A stretch of 64,000 nt of DNA, from the NCBI RefSeq assembly GCF_902506165.1, contig NZ_LR733817.1, positions 1,833,946 to 1,897,945 on the forward strand. Direction: 5' to 3'. Shown here piece by piece: positions 34,917 to 44,506 of this stretch. The translations under genes and the position numbers were made by a program. The notes below the pieces were generated by a model. The model had not been told where the DNA came from and ran no database searches. It saw nothing but the letters and a program-made list of their open reading frames with translations. Position 1 is the first letter of the stretch. Each line of letters opens with the position of its first letter. The stretch comes from Bosea sp. 29B. Lineage in GTDB: Bacteria; Pseudomonadota; Alphaproteobacteria; Rhizobiales; Beijerinckiaceae.

Positions 34917-34967
34917 AGAGCAGGATGCGAAAAAGTGGGAACCGGTTTTTTGCTGTGATCCTGCTCT
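34917..34967. repeat. Rhizobial-type intergenic palindromic element
   Basis: AGAGCAGGAT (34,917-34,926) and ATCCTGCTCT (34,958-34,967) enclose a core containing AAAGTGGGAACCGGTTTT. Elements with this GTGG-AACCGGTTTT core between AGCA/TGCT arms are common between genes in Rhizobiales. Its function is unknown. Confidence 0.65.
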
Positions 34968-34992
34968 AACTCTTTGATGAGAGACGGATTCA

Positions 34993-35031
34993 GATCTCGG
35001 ATGGAACCGCCTTGCGGTTCCATCCGAGATC
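34993..35031. repeat. Perfect 18-bp inverted repeat upstream of htpX
   Basis: GATCTCGGATGGAACCGC (34,993-35,010) and its perfect complement (35,014-35,031) are separated by CTT. It sits 76 bases before the htpX start. It could be a repeat-family hairpin, a terminator without a T-tract, or a regulatory structure in the htpX leader. Confidence 0.65.
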
Positions 35032-35106
35032 ATCCGGCTCTAAGGACGAAACCGCGTTCCGGCGAACCTTTCCGCGCCGGATAGCGATGCAAGAAAGGGT
35101 TCCTGC

Positions 35107-36000
35107 ATGAACTATGTCCGTACCGGCATGCTGATGGCGGCGCTCACCGCGCTGTTCGGCGTGGTCGGCTATCTGCTCGCCGGCGCCGGCGGCATGCTGA
35201 TCGCGCTCGGCATCGCGGTCGCGACCAATCTGTTCAGCTACTGGAACTCGGACAAGCTGGCGCTCGCCGCCTACAACGCGCAGCAGGTCGATGCTGCGAC
35301 CGCGCCCGAGCTCTACGGCATGGTCCAGGGCCTCGCCCAGCGTGCGGGCATGCCAATGCCGCGCGTCTACATCATCCAGGAAGACCAGCCGAATGCCTTC
35401 GCCACCGGCCGCAATCCGCAGAATGCCGCAGTGGCGGCGACGACCGGCATCATCCGCACGCTGAGCTATGACGAGCTCGCCGGCGTGATGGCGCATGAGC
35501 TCGCCCATATCAAGAACCACGACACGCTGACCATGACGATCAGCGCCACCATGGCCGGCGCGATCTCGTCCCTTGCCTCCTTCGGCATGTTCTTCGGCTC
35601 GCGCGACAATCGTCCCAACGCCATCGTCCAGATCGCGCTGATGATCCTCGCCCCGCTGGCGGCGACCATCGTCCAAATGGCGATCTCGCGCTCGCGCGAA
35701 TACGAGGCCGACCGGATCGGTGGCGAGATCTGCGGCAATCCGGTGGCGCTCGCCGACGCGCTTGCCAAGATCGCCGGCGGCGTTTCCCACATCCCGAACG
35801 AGACGGCCGAGGCGAAGCCTGCTACGGCGCATATGTTCATCATCAACCCGCTCTCAGGCCGCGGCATGGATTCATTGTTCTCGACCCACCCCGATACCGG
35901 CAACCGCATCGCCGCGCTGATGGAGCAGGCGCGCGCCATGGGCGCCGGCGCGAGCCAGAACCCCTTCGCCGGCGGCCGCGAGCCCGGGCCTTGGGGCTGA
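35107..36000 (+). CDS. htpX: Zinc metalloprotease HtpX
   Basis: A 297-residue inner-membrane zinc protease of family M48 that degrades misfolded membrane proteins. Two N-terminal helices ([18 protein letters not shown] and [18 protein letters not shown]) precede the catalytic HELAH motif ([16 protein letters not shown], near residue 137). Two further helices follow, and [12 protein letters not shown] carries the third zinc ligand. [14 protein letters not shown] is the family's end motif. AAGAAAGGG lies ahead of the ATG. The rsmB-like gene begins two bases after its stop. Confidence 0.97.
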   Translation: MNYVRTGMLMAALTALFGVVGYLLAGAGGMLIALGIAVATNLFSYWNSDKLALAAYNAQQVDAATAPELYGMVQGLAQRAGMPMPRVYIIQEDQPNAFATGRNPQNAAVAATTGIIRTLSYDELAGVMAHELAHIKNHDTLTMTISATMAGAISSLASFGMFFGSRDNRPNAIVQIALMILAPLAATIVQMAISRSREYEADRIGGEICGNPVALADALAKIAGGVSHIPNETAEAKPATAHMFIINPLSGRGMDSLFSTHPDTGNRIAALMEQARAMGAGASQNPFAGGREPGPWG

Positions 36001-36001
36001 G

Positions 36002-37336
36002 ATGGCAGCTCCTCACGAAAACCGCGCGCCGGCTGACGATACCCCGGGCCTCGCTGCGCGCCGCCTGGCGGCAACGCTGATCGACGAGGTGCTGCGCGCC
36101 GGCACCGCGCTCGACGAGACCTTCGAGCGGATGGTTGCGACGGCGGGGCTGGAGCCCGCCGACGCCGGGCTGGCGCGCGCGATCGCGACCGTCGCCTTCC
36201 GCCGCCTCGGCACGATCCGCCAGGTGGTCGGCGCCCGCCTCGAACGCGGCAGCCCGCGCAAATCCGGCCCGTTCGAGCCGATTATGGTCGCCGCTGCCGC
36301 GCAATTGCTCTTCCTCGACGTGCCCGACCATGCGGCGGTCGACCTCGCCATCCGCCAACTGCACGAAGACGCCCGGTCCTCTCGCTACGCCTCGCTCGGC
36401 AATGCCGTGCTGCGGCGGCTGGCGCGCGAGCGCGAGGCGATCCTCGCCGATCTCGAACCGCTCACGGATACGCCCGATTGGCTGCGCGAGAGCTGGACGC
36501 AAGTCTACGGCCCCGATGTCGCGATGGCGATCGCCGCGGCTCATGCCGAGGAGCCGCCGCTCGACCTGACCGTCAAATCCGATCCGGCCAGCTGGGCCGC
36601 CAAGCTCGACGGCATCGTCCTGCCGACTGGCTCGGTGCGCCTGCGTGGGCGCGAGGCGGTCACCGGCCTGCCAGGCTTCGCCGAGGGGCAATGGTGGGTG
36701 CAGGATGCCGCCGCTGCTCTTCCCGCTCAGCTCCTCAATGTCCAGCCAGGCGAGCGCATTGCCGACCTCTGCGCCGCGCCCGGCGGCAAGACCGTGCAGC
36801 TCGCGCAATCGGGCGCTGAGGTCGTTGCCGTCGATCGCTCCGGCCCGCGCCTGCGCCGGCTCAAGGCCAATCTTGACCGGCTCGGGCTGAGCGCGGAGGT
36901 CGTCACCGCCGATGTCGCGAGCTTTGAGGCCGAGCCTTTCGACGCCGTGCTGCTCGACGCACCCTGCAGCGCAACTGGTACGATCCGCCGCCATCCCGAC
37001 GTCGCCTGGGCGAAGCAGCCCGAGGATGTCGCCAAGCTCGCAGCACTGCAGGCGCGCCTGCTCGACCAGGCGGCGCGGCTCACCAAATCAGGCGGGCGCC
37101 TGATCTACTGCACCTGCTCGCTCGAACGTGCGGAAGGCGAGGCGCAGATCGAGGCCTTCCTGGCGCGAAACGCCGACTTCGCCCGCGATGCGATCAAGCC
37201 GGCGGAGATCGGCGGCCAGGTTGAGGCGCTGACGGCTGAGGGCGATTTGCGCACGCTGCCGCACCAGCTCGCCGGCGAGACGCCGCGCCTCTCAGGATGG
37301 GCGGGATTTTACGCTTGTCGCCTGATAAGATCATGA
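36002..37336 (+). CDS. RsmB/NOP family class I SAM-dependent RNA methyltransferase
   Basis: A 444-residue 16S rRNA cytosine-5 methyltransferase of the RsmB family. An N-terminal NusB-like helical domain (residues 20-150) precedes the Rossmann catalytic domain. ERIADLCAAPGGKTVQLA is the SAM site. LLDAPCSATGTIRRHPD and IYCTCSLERAEGE carry the two catalytic cysteines. It is coupled to htpX and followed by a heparinase-like gene, an order I recognise from other Rhizobiales. It probably methylates C967 of 16S rRNA by analogy. Confidence 0.93.
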   Translation: MAAPHENRAPADDTPGLAARRLAATLIDEVLRAGTALDETFERMVATAGLEPADAGLARAIATVAFRRLGTIRQVVGARLERGSPRKSGPFEPIMVAAAAQLLFLDVPDHAAVDLAIRQLHEDARSSRYASLGNAVLRRLAREREAILADLEPLTDTPDWLRESWTQVYGPDVAMAIAAAHAEEPPLDLTVKSDPASWAAKLDGIVLPTGSVRLRGREAVTGLPGFAEGQWWVQDAAAALPAQLLNVQPGERIADLCAAPGGKTVQLAQSGAEVVAVDRSGPRLRRLKANLDRLGLSAEVVTADVASFEAEPFDAVLLDAPCSATGTIRRHPDVAWAKQPEDVAKLAALQARLLDQAARLTKSGGRLIYCTCSLERAEGEAQIEAFLARNADFARDAIKPAEIGGQVEALTAEGDLRTLPHQLAGETPRLSGWAGFYACRLIRS

Positions 37337-37394
37337 CTCGATCGGGGATTCGCCTTCGCAGGGAGGCGGCGGGACGGCGAGGCAGCAGACTTCA

Positions 37395-39137
37395 TTGAAC
37401 GGCTGGTCGGAGCGCGGAGGCCTGGCACGGGCAGCCATCGGCAGGGCGGCGCGGCGCACGCGCGGCCAGGTCGTCGGCGCCAAACGCGCGCTCTGGCCGT
37501 TCGGCCGCCTGCGCGCCAGCCGCCTGCTCTTCGCCCCGCACGATTTGCGCACCGCCGACCCGACCACAGCGAGCGAGATCTATGCCGGGTACTTCGCGCT
37601 CTCCGGCCGCACCGTGAACTGCCATGGCGAATCGCCCTTCCTGGTCGCGCCGCCGAGCGAAGCCTGGTCCGAGGCGCTGAACGGCTTCGTCTGGCTGCGT
37701 CACTTGCGGGCCGCCGACACAGCGATCGCCCGCGCCAACGCCCGCGCCCTCGTCGACGAGTTCATCGCCCGCCGGCATGACCGCGACGAGATCGCCCGCC
37801 GCCCGGCCGTGATCGCCCGCCGGCTGATGTCGTTCCTGTCGCATTCGCCGCTCCTGCTCGAAGGCGCCGACCACGCCTTCTACGAGCGCTTCATCCGCCA
37901 TGTCGCGCAGACGGCAGAGCGCCTCCAGCTCGCGCTCGCCGGCGCCGTCGAAGGCGCGGCGCGGCTGCAATGCCTGATCGCGATCTGCTTCGCCGCCATC
38001 TGCCTCGACGGCCAGGAGCGACGGCTGCGCCGCTACGAAGTGGCGCTCTCCGACGAGTTGGAACAGCAGATCCTGCCGGATGGCGGCCATCTCAGCCGCA
38101 ATCCCCGCATCCTGATCGACCTCCTGCTCGATCTCCTGCCGCTGCGCGAGACCTTCACCGCACGTGGACTCGAACCACCCCGCGCCGTCATCATGGGGAT
38201 CGACCGGATGATGCCGCATCTCAAGCTGTTCCGGCATGGCGATGGCGCGCTCGCTCTGTTCAATGGCATGAACGCGACGCCACCCGATCTGATGGCGACG
38301 CTCGCCGCCTATGACGATGTCCGCGCCCGGCCGATCGAGCACGCCGCCTATTCCGGTTATGACCGGCTCAGTGCCGGCACCAGCATCGTCGTCGTCGAGG
38401 CCGGGCCACCGCCGCGCGGCGCCAACTCGATCGAGGCCCATGCCGGCTGCCTCTCCTTCGAATTGTCGACGGGCTCACAGCGCATCGTGGTGAATTGCGG
38501 CGCCAGCCGCTTCGGCACGCCCGAGCTCAAGCTTGCCGCCCGCGCCACCGCCGCCCATTCGACCGTGACGCTGAACGACCGCTCCAGCGCCGTCTTCGGC
38601 CTGGTGCTCGGCGAGCGACGGATCACGGCCGGCCCGGTCGATGTCCGCGTCGCCCGCCAGGATGGCGAGGACGGGCATGAATGGGTCGCCAGCCATGACG
38701 GCTACCGGCGCGCTTTCGGCACCGTCCATACCCGCCGCCTGCTGCTGTCCCGCAATGGCAGCGAGCTCGTCGGCGAGGATGCGCTGAGCCCGCCGGCCGC
38801 GCTGGCGAGCCTGCCGGCCGCCGCACGCTTCCATCTGCACCCCAACGTCAAGCCAAGCTTGATCCGCGACGGCGAGGGCGCGTTGCTGGCGCTGCCCTCC
38901 GGCGAAATCTGGGCCTTCGAGGCCTCCGGGCTGCGGGTCGGGCTGGAAGAAAGCATCTTCTTCGCCGCCGCCGATGGCCGCCACAAGACCGCGCAGCTCG
39001 TCGTCGAGTTCAACGCTGTGGCGACGCCGCAGGTCATCTGGCGCTTCGCCCGCCTCGGCACGCCGGCGCAACGCAAGACCAGAGCCGAAGAGGCCCGGCA
39101 GGAACAGGCCGAAGCCGAGCCTGATCTGCCGCTCTGA
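37395..39137 (+). CDS. Heparinase II/III family protein
   Basis: A 580-residue protein with an N-terminal alpha/alpha toroid and a C-terminal beta-sandwich of heparinase II/III type. LPDGGHLSRNPRILIDLLLD and the later FGTPELKLAARATAAHSTVTLN (given in part) are the family's conserved stretch. The annotated TTG start is uncertain, as no ATG precedes the homologous region (WPFGRLRASRLLF). No signal peptide is evident, unlike secreted lyases. In Rhizobiales this family sits next to rsmB and purH with no defined substrate. Confidence 0.87.
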   Translation: MNGWSERGGLARAAIGRAARRTRGQVVGAKRALWPFGRLRASRLLFAPHDLRTADPTTASEIYAGYFALSGRTVNCHGESPFLVAPPSEAWSEALNGFVWLRHLRAADTAIARANARALVDEFIARRHDRDEIARRPAVIARRLMSFLSHSPLLLEGADHAFYERFIRHVAQTAERLQLALAGAVEGAARLQCLIAICFAAICLDGQERRLRRYEVALSDELEQQILPDGGHLSRNPRILIDLLLDLLPLRETFTARGLEPPRAVIMGIDRMMPHLKLFRHGDGALALFNGMNATPPDLMATLAAYDDVRARPIEHAAYSGYDRLSAGTSIVVVEAGPPPRGANSIEAHAGCLSFELSTGSQRIVVNCGASRFGTPELKLAARATAAHSTVTLNDRSSAVFGLVLGERRITAGPVDVRVARQDGEDGHEWVASHDGYRRAFGTVHTRRLLLSRNGSELVGEDALSPPAALASLPAAARFHLHPNVKPSLIRDGEGALLALPSGEIWAFEASGLRVGLEESIFFAAADGRHKTAQLVVEFNAVATPQVIWRFARLGTPAQRKTRAEEARQEQAEAEPDLPL

Positions 39138-39251
39138 CCTCTCCGCAGGACAAGGCTGCGGCGTCTTGTGCTTTGCAGCAAAGCCCGGGCGTGATAGGGC
39201 GCGCGCGAGTATTCCGCGCCTCGCGCTCATCAACCCGGACCTGATCTTCCC

Positions 39252-40844
39252 ATGCCGAACGAACTCCGCCGCGTCGAACGCGCGCTGCTTTCCGTTTCCG
39301 ACAAGACCGGGCTGATCGATTTCGCCCGCGCCCTCTCGCGCCTGGGCATCGCCCTGGTCTCGACCGGCGGCACCGCCAAGGCGATCGCCGAAGCCGGACT
39401 TGCCGTCACCGACGTCTCCGACCTGACCGGTTTCCCAGAGATGATGGACGGCCGGGTCAAGACGCTGCATCCCAAGGTCCATGGCGGCCTGCTCGCCGTC
39501 CGCTCGCATCCCGAGCACCAGGCCTCGATGCTCGGCCACGGCATCGCGCCGATCGACCTGCTCGTCGTCAACCTCTACCCGTTCGAGGCAACGGTCGCCG
39601 CCGGCAAGCCCTATGACGCCTGCATCGAGAACATCGATATCGGCGGTCCCGCGATGATCCGCGCCGCCGCCAAGAACCACAATGACGTCGCCGTCGTGGT
39701 CGAAGGCTCCGACTACGCCGCCGTGCTGGCCGATCTCGAGACGCATAAAGGCGCGACCACGCTGACCTTGCGCCGCAAGCTGGCGCAGAAGGCCTATTCG
39801 CGCACTGCCGCCTATGACGCCGCGATCTCGAACTGGTTCGCTGGTGAGCTCGGGGACACCTCGCCGGCCTTCCGGGCGCTGGGCGGCAGCCTCGCCGAGA
39901 CCATGCGCTATGGCGAGAACCCGCACCAATGGGCCGCCTTCTACCGCACGCCGGAGCAGCGTCCGGGCGTCGCCACCGCCCGCCAGGTCCAGGGCAAGCA
40001 GCTCTCCTATAACAATATCAACGACACCGACGCCGCCTTCGAATGCGTCGCCGAGTTCGACCCGGCCCGCACCGCCGCCTGCGTCATCGTCAAGCACGCC
40101 AATCCCTGCGGCGTCGCCGAGGGCGGCTCGCTGCTCGAGGCCTATGAGCGGGCCCTCGCCTGCGACCCCGTCTCGGCCTTCGGCGGCATCGTCGCGCTCA
40201 ACCGCAAGCTCGACGCGGAGGCCGCCAAGAAGATCGTCGAGATCTTCACCGAGGTGATCATCGCCCCCGACGCCGACGAGGAGGCGATCGCGCTCGTCGC
40301 AGCCAAGAAGAACCTGCGCCTGCTCCTGACCGGCGGCCTGCCGGATGTCCGCAAGTCCGGCCTGTCCCTGCGCACCGTCGCCGGCGGCTTCCTCGCCCAG
40401 GCGCGCGACAATGCCGTGGTCGACGACATGGAGCTCAAGGTCGTGACCAAGCGCCAGCCGAGCGAGGCCGAGCTCGCCGATCTGCGCTTCGCCTTCCGCG
40501 TCGCCAAGCACGTCAAGTCGAACGCCATCGTCTACGCCAAGAACCTCGCCACGGTCGGCGTCGGCGCCGGCCAGATGAGCCGCGTCGATTCCTCGCGCAT
40601 CGCCGCCTGGAAGGCCGGCGAGGCCGCCAAGGCGGCCGGCGTGCCGGAGAGCCTGGCCAAGGGCGCGGTCGTCGCCTCCGACGCCTTCTTCCCCTTCGCC
40701 GACGGCCTGCTCGCCGCGGCCGAGGCCGGCGCCACCGCGGTGATCCAGCCCGGCGGCTCGATGCGCGACGACGAGGTGATCAAGGCGGCCGACGAGGCCG
40801 GCCTCGCCATGGTCTTCACCGGCCATCGCCACTTCCGGCACTGA
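39252..40844 (+). CDS. purH: Bifunctional AICAR formyltransferase/IMP cyclohydrolase
   Basis: A 530-residue enzyme for the last two steps of IMP synthesis. The N-terminal IMP cyclohydrolase domain ([40 protein letters not shown]) covers about residues 1-200. The formyltransferase domain has [27 protein letters not shown] and [14 protein letters not shown], and ends with [10 protein letters not shown] and FTGHRHFRH. Length and motifs are complete. It stands in the usual rhizobial neighbourhood after the heparinase gene. No purine-responsive leader structure was recognised in the 114 bases before it. Confidence 0.98.
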   Translation: MPNELRRVERALLSVSDKTGLIDFARALSRLGIALVSTGGTAKAIAEAGLAVTDVSDLTGFPEMMDGRVKTLHPKVHGGLLAVRSHPEHQASMLGHGIAPIDLLVVNLYPFEATVAAGKPYDACIENIDIGGPAMIRAAAKNHNDVAVVVEGSDYAAVLADLETHKGATTLTLRRKLAQKAYSRTAAYDAAISNWFAGELGDTSPAFRALGGSLAETMRYGENPHQWAAFYRTPEQRPGVATARQVQGKQLSYNNINDTDAAFECVAEFDPARTAACVIVKHANPCGVAEGGSLLEAYERALACDPVSAFGGIVALNRKLDAEAAKKIVEIFTEVIIAPDADEEAIALVAAKKNLRLLLTGGLPDVRKSGLSLRTVAGGFLAQARDNAVVDDMELKVVTKRQPSEAELADLRFAFRVAKHVKSNAIVYAKNLATVGVGAGQMSRVDSSRIAAWKAGEAAKAAGVPESLAKGAVVASDAFFPFADGLLAAAEAGATAVIQPGGSMRDDEVIKAADEAGLAMVFTGHRHFRH

Positions 40845-40884
40845 AGCCGGCAAAGCCGCCTTTGTGAATCCTGGCTGAGTTTTC

Positions 40885-40926
40885 CGTCATTCCGGACAGG
40901 CCGCGAAGCGGAGCGCCGGAATGACG
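40885..40926. repeat. REP-like intergenic palindrome
   Basis: CGTCATTCCGG (40,885-40,895) and CCGGAATGACG (40,916-40,926) form a perfect 11-base stem with a GC-rich loop. It is the same family as 27,597-27,638 and resembles 3,788-3,899. It lies just after purH and may attenuate the transcript. Confidence 0.7.
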
Positions 40927-41000
40927 AGGCTTGATCCAAGCCTTGCCCGCGGTTCCTGACAACCTCTAGGATTTCACAAGATAGAGAGCGTGGGGGCGGG

Positions 41001-42179
41001 ATGAGCGGCAACAGCGCCAGACGACATGTGCTGCGCCCGCGTGCGGAGCACACGCACAACAAGGTCAGCTTCGTCGAGCTCTTCTTCGACCTGGTCTTCG
41101 TCTTCGCGATCACCCAGATCTCGCACACGCTGCTCGAGCATTTCTCGGCGCTCGGGCTCGCCCAGGCGGCGCTGCTGCTCGGCGCTGTCTGGTGGGTCTG
41201 GATTTATACGAGCTGGGTGACCAACTGGCTCGATCCCGACCACATCGCCGTGCGGCTGATGCTGTTCGCGCTGATGTTCGCGGGGCTCCTGCTCTCGACC
41301 TCGCTGCCCGAGGCCTTCGGCGAGAAGGGCCTGATCTTCGCTGGCGCCTATGCGGCGATGCAGATCGGCCGCTCACTCTTCACCATGCTGAGCCTGAAGC
41401 CGCACAGCCCCGGAAACTACCGCAATTTCCAGCGCATCACGGCCTGGCTCGTCCTGTCCGGCATCTTCTGGATCGCCGGCGGCCTCGCCGAGGGCAATAG
41501 CCGCTTCGCCTTCTGGGCACTGGCTCTCGGCCTCGAATACGTCTCCCCCTCGCTCGGCTTCTATGTCCCGGGCCTTGGCCGTTCGACCACCGCCGACTGG
41601 ACCATCGAGGGCGGCCATTTCTCCGAGCGCTGCGCCCTGTTCGTCATCATCGCGCTCGGCGAATCCGTGCTCGTCACTGGCGCGACCTTTGCCAAGCTGG
41701 CGATGACGCCGGTCATCGTGCTCGCCTTCGCCAACAGCTTTGTTAGCTCGGTGGCGATGTGGTGGATCTATTTCAACATCGGTGCCGAGCGCGCCAGCGA
41801 GCAGATCGCGCGCTCCGACGATCCCGGCCGGCTGGCCCGCATCGCCTATACCTATATCCACCTGCTGCTCGTCGCCGGCATCATCCTGGTCGCGGTCGGC
41901 GACGAGTTCGTGCTCGCCCATCCCGGCGGCCATACAGATATGAAAACGGCGATCGCGATCATCGCCGGGCCGGCGCTCTACCTTCTTGGCAACCTGTTGT
42001 TCAAGAAGGTCACCGCCGGCTGGCATCCATTGTCTCATCTGGTCGGGCTCGGCCTGCTCGCTTTGCTCACGCCGCTGGCTGGCAGCTTGCCGCCGCTCGG
42101 GTTCAGCATGGGCGCGACCGCGATCCTCATTCTCGTCGCAGCTTGGGAAACCTTGTCCCTGCGTCCGAAGGAATCGTGA
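41001..42179 (+). CDS. Low temperature requirement protein A (LtrA) family membrane protein
   Basis: A 392-residue multi-pass membrane protein. The N-terminal signature [20 protein letters not shown] is the LtrA hallmark. [20 protein letters not shown] near the middle is the second conserved block. Roughly ten to twelve hydrophobic helices are visible. The name derives from a Listeria mutant; the molecular function is unknown. It is followed at one base by a small membrane protein and then a YbaK gene on the same strand. Confidence 0.92.
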   Translation: MSGNSARRHVLRPRAEHTHNKVSFVELFFDLVFVFAITQISHTLLEHFSALGLAQAALLLGAVWWVWIYTSWVTNWLDPDHIAVRLMLFALMFAGLLLSTSLPEAFGEKGLIFAGAYAAMQIGRSLFTMLSLKPHSPGNYRNFQRITAWLVLSGIFWIAGGLAEGNSRFAFWALALGLEYVSPSLGFYVPGLGRSTTADWTIEGGHFSERCALFVIIALGESVLVTGATFAKLAMTPVIVLAFANSFVSSVAMWWIYFNIGAERASEQIARSDDPGRLARIAYTYIHLLLVAGIILVAVGDEFVLAHPGGHTDMKTAIAIIAGPALYLLGNLLFKKVTAGWHPLSHLVGLGLLALLTPLAGSLPPLGFSMGATAILILVAAWETLSLRPKES

Positions 42180-42180
42180 A

Positions 42181-42459
42181 ATGCATACCGTCAAGGTCAT
42201 CGCCGCGGGCTTTGCCCTGCTCGGCGTGCTGCTCCTGATCGCGCCGCGGCTGAACACGGGCGGGCGCCATCCGATCGTCTTCGCGATGAAACTGTTCATT
42301 CCGCTCTGGTTCGCCGCCTCGGTGATCAATCTGATCGTCGGCATCACCCGGGCCGGCTACAGCTTCCTGCAGGAGGCCCCGATCCTGCTCGTCGTCTTCG
42401 GCGTGCCGGCGCTGGTGGCATCCCTGATCTGGTGGCGCTTCGGAAGGAATGTGTCGTGA
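42181..42459 (+). CDS. Small membrane protein (92 aa)
   Basis: A 92-residue hydrophobic protein with three predicted helices (VIAAGFALLGVLLLIAP, FIPLWFAASVINLIVGI and ILLVVFGVPALVASLIWW) and a short basic C terminus. The ATG is one base after the ltrA-like stop, and its own stop overlaps the next start (GTGA). It is clearly part of a three-gene transcription unit. I do not recognise a named family beyond hypothetical membrane proteins of rhizobia. Confidence 0.8.
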   Translation: MHTVKVIAAGFALLGVLLLIAPRLNTGGRHPIVFAMKLFIPLWFAASVINLIVGITRAGYSFLQEAPILLVVFGVPALVASLIWWRFGRNVS

Positions 42460-42938
42460 GCCTTGAATCCGTCCGCGCCTTCTTCGCGCAGCATGCTCCC
42501 GATATCGCCATCCTCGAAACCGACGGCAGCAGCGCCACGGTGACGCTGGCGGCGGAAGCCTTTGGCGTCGAGCCGGCGCGCATCGCCAAGACCCTCTCCT
42601 TCCGCCTCGGCGATCGCGTCGTCCTGCTGGTTACGCGCGGCGATGCCCGCCTCGACAACAAGAAGACCAAGGCCGCCTTCGGCGCCAAGCCCCGCATGCT
42701 CGATCAGGGCGAGGTCGTCGCCCTCACCGGCCATCCAGTCGGCGGCGTCTGCCCGTTCGGGTTATCGACGCCGCTGCCGGTCTATTGCGACGTCTCGCTG
42801 AAGGTCTTCGACGAGGTCGTGCCGGCTGCCGGCTCGACGCAGACCGCGGTACGCATCAGCCCTGACCGCATGGCCGCGCTGACCGGCGCAGAATGGGTCG
42901 ATGTCTGCCAGGAGCCAGCGGCGCAGGCCGCCGAGTAG
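42456..42938 (+). CDS. YbaK/EbsC family aminoacyl-tRNA deacylase
   Basis: A 160-residue member of the YbaK/ProX editing-domain family, which hydrolyses mischarged tRNA such as Cys- or Ala-tRNAPro. Family marks are RIAKTLSFRLGDRVVLLVTRGD (given in part, with the conserved Lys), LDNKKTKAAFGAKPRML, and the GHPVGGVCPFGLSTPLPVY loop. The GTG start at 42456 follows GGAAGGAA and overlaps the preceding stop. It acts in trans as a cytoplasmic proofreading factor. Confidence 0.92.
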   Translation: MSLESVRAFFAQHAPDIAILETDGSSATVTLAAEAFGVEPARIAKTLSFRLGDRVVLLVTRGDARLDNKKTKAAFGAKPRMLDQGEVVALTGHPVGGVCPFGLSTPLPVYCDVSLKVFDEVVPAAGSTQTAVRISPDRMAALTGAEWVDVCQEPAAQAAE

Positions 42939-42941
42939 GCC

Positions 42942-43748
42942 TCAGCCGCGCACGCGCTCGATCAGTGCCATCGCCGCAGCGGGATTGCGGACCTTGTCGC
43001 CGCTGATGACATAGAGAAAGACGTCGCGTGGCGTCTTCTCCGCCGCAGGCGCCACCAGTTCCAGATCATCCGGCGCGCCACCCTTGGCCCAGTCCTTGGC
43101 CCGGCCGGCCCAGGCGTCGAGCTGCTTGGCCGGATAGCCCAGCGCCTCCGCCTCCTTGGTCCCCATGATCCGCGCATAGACGAAGGGCGCGGTGACGTCG
43201 GCGACCTGCGGGAAGTCGGAATCGCCGGCGGTGATCGCGGCGACGCCGTATTCGCGCAGCAGCGCGACGAAGTCGGGCGAGCGGAAGCTCGGATGACGCA
43301 CTTCCACGGCATGACGCAGCCTGATGCCGTCGACCTCCTTCGGCAGCAGCTTCAGGAAGGCCTCGAAATCGACGGGGTCGAAGGCCTTGGTCGCCATGAA
43401 CTGCCAGTTGATCGGGCCGAGCTTCTCCTTGAGTTCGCTGAGACCGGAGGTCACGAACTTCTCGACCGAAGGCCCGGCCTCGGCCAGCACGCGGCGATTG
43501 GTGCAGAAGCGCGAGCCCTTCAGCGCGAAGACGAAGCCGTCAGGCGTCTCCGCCCGCCATTTCGCGAAGCTCTCCGGCTTCTGCGAGCCGTAATAGGTGC
43601 CGTTGACCTCGATCGAAGTCAGCTTGCTCGCGGCATATTCGAGCTCGCGCTTCTGCGAGAGCTTGTCGGGGTAGAAGGTCCCACGCCAGGGCTCGAATAC
43701 CCAGCCGCCAATGCCGATATGGATCTGTCCGGCTGTTCTGGTGGCCAT
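42942..43748 (-). CDS. DUF72 domain-containing protein
   Basis: A 268-residue TIM-barrel-like DUF72 protein. IGIGGWVFEPWRGTFYP at the N terminus, SIEVNGTYYGSQKPESFAKW, FALKGSRFCTNRR and HAVEVRHPSF are the family's conserved stretches. Function is unproven; members are often called YecE-like. The ATG at 43748 has GAGG nine bases before it and is preferred over 43757. It converges on the ybaK gene with three bases between stops. Confidence 0.93.
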   Translation of the reverse strand: MATRTAGQIHIGIGGWVFEPWRGTFYPDKLSQKRELEYAASKLTSIEVNGTYYGSQKPESFAKWRAETPDGFVFALKGSRFCTNRRVLAEAGPSVEKFVTSGLSELKEKLGPINWQFMATKAFDPVDFEAFLKLLPKEVDGIRLRHAVEVRHPSFRSPDFVALLREYGVAAITAGDSDFPQVADVTAPFVYARIMGTKEAEALGYPAKQLDAWAGRAKDWAKGGAPDDLELVAPAAEKTPRDVFLYVISGDKVRNPAAAMALIERVRG

Positions 43749-43913
43749 GGCTCGCATCCTCGACCGTGTCGCTCAATCTGAAGCGAAGAGTAGTACGCTG
43801 CAGCCCCTGTCGATAGGCGGCAGCATGATGCTCACCCTTGCTGCGAACGTAAGTCCAATGCCGAGCCTGCGCGCCCCACCCGTGGCCAGGCGACCCCTGG
43901 CTGCAGCTATTGA

Positions 43914-43928
43914 CTGCATCCTATGCAG
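43914..43928. promoter_or_regulatory. Short palindrome upstream of XRE gene
   Basis: CTGCAT-CCT-ATGCAG, a perfect six-base inverted repeat, lies 36 bases before the regulator's ATG, next to a TTGACT that could be a -35 box. It may be an autoregulatory operator of the adjacent XRE protein, which remains a guess. Confidence 0.35.
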
Positions 43929-43964
43929 AGTTGCACGCTGAAGGAGCAGAACCGAGGGGTGTCG

Positions 43965-44363
43965 ATGGATCGCGACTGGCGGGCGGAATTCAAGCGTATC
44001 GTTGGCGATCGAATGCGGCGTCTTCGGCTTGCGTCGCGGTTGAAGCGAGCCGAGGTAGCACAGGCCCTCCATGTCAGTGAACAGCAGTATGTTAGCTATG
44101 AGCGTGGCCTGAGCCATGCCAGCTCGCAATTCCTGATGCAGTTCTCAAGCTTCCTCGGCACCTCGCCGCGAGAGCTTGGCAGAGGGATGGCTGCATTGGT
44201 CGCGTCGGTGGGCCTCTCGGATGTCGAGCAGAAGCTCTATCGAACTGAACCAGCGGCTGCTTCGCGTTTGAGAGTGAACAAGGCGACGGAGAAGATCAGG
44301 GATCAGGGCACACTGAGTGCTTTGGCGTGCCTCACTGAATTTTTCGCCGAACTCGATGAGTAG
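43965..44363 (+). CDS. XRE family helix-turn-helix regulator
   Basis: A 132-residue protein with an N-terminal Cro/CI-type helix-turn-helix (LRLASRLKRAEVAQALHVSEQQYVSYERG, given in part; residues 20-50). A short C-terminal helical region has no known domain. The ATG at 43965 has GAGGGG upstream and excludes a 14-residue shadow extension. It stands at the boundary where gene density and GC fall, a usual place for regulators of mobile or recently acquired DNA. Its targets are unknown. Confidence 0.82.
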   Translation: MDRDWRAEFKRIVGDRMRRLRLASRLKRAEVAQALHVSEQQYVSYERGLSHASSQFLMQFSSFLGTSPRELGRGMAALVASVGLSDVEQKLYRTEPAAASRLRVNKATEKIRDQGTLSALACLTEFFAELDE

Positions 44364-44453
44364 GAAACGTAGATCGCCTGAGGAATCGCGTTCTCCTCGC
44401 GTCCAGGATGCCTTGCCGAGCGCCGGCGTCTCTCTGTTGTGCGTTATGAACGG

Positions 44454-44486
44454 CAAAACCCCGCCGCGGTTTGCGACGGGGTTTTT
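44454..44486. terminator. Bidirectional intrinsic terminator, identical to the one beside tRNA-fMet
   Basis: A 33-base block, with AAAACCCCGCCGC and GCGACGGGGTTTTT as its two stem sides. It is identical to 63,773-63,805, next to the intact initiator tRNA. Here it follows the XRE gene by 90 bases. The T-tract on one side and A-tract on the other suit either direction. Confidence 0.8.
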
Positions 44487-44494
44487 AGTATATT

Positions 44495-44506
44495 TGGTTG
44501 CGGGGG
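44495..44506 (-). other. Possible tRNA-fMet 3'-end remnant (att-like scar)
   Basis: TGGTTGCGGGGG is identical to the last 12 bases of the initiator tRNA gene (complement of its CCCCCGCAACCA end). It stands in the same place relative to the copied terminator, but nothing of the rest of the tRNA follows. This is what the distal junction of an element integrated at a tRNA 3' end would leave. Confidence 0.45.

Noticed and set aside
39138..39251. Possible purine riboswitch or regulatory leader before purH
   Set aside because: No conserved riboswitch core or long stem could be drawn; only GC-rich sequence is present.
38475..40853. A 792-codon open frame on the minus strand opposite the heparinase gene and purH
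   Set aside because: It is the antisense shadow of two well-recognised genes. Its product is low-complexity, rich in Gly, Ala, Asp and Arg, with no family resemblance. High GC leaves the antisense frame open.
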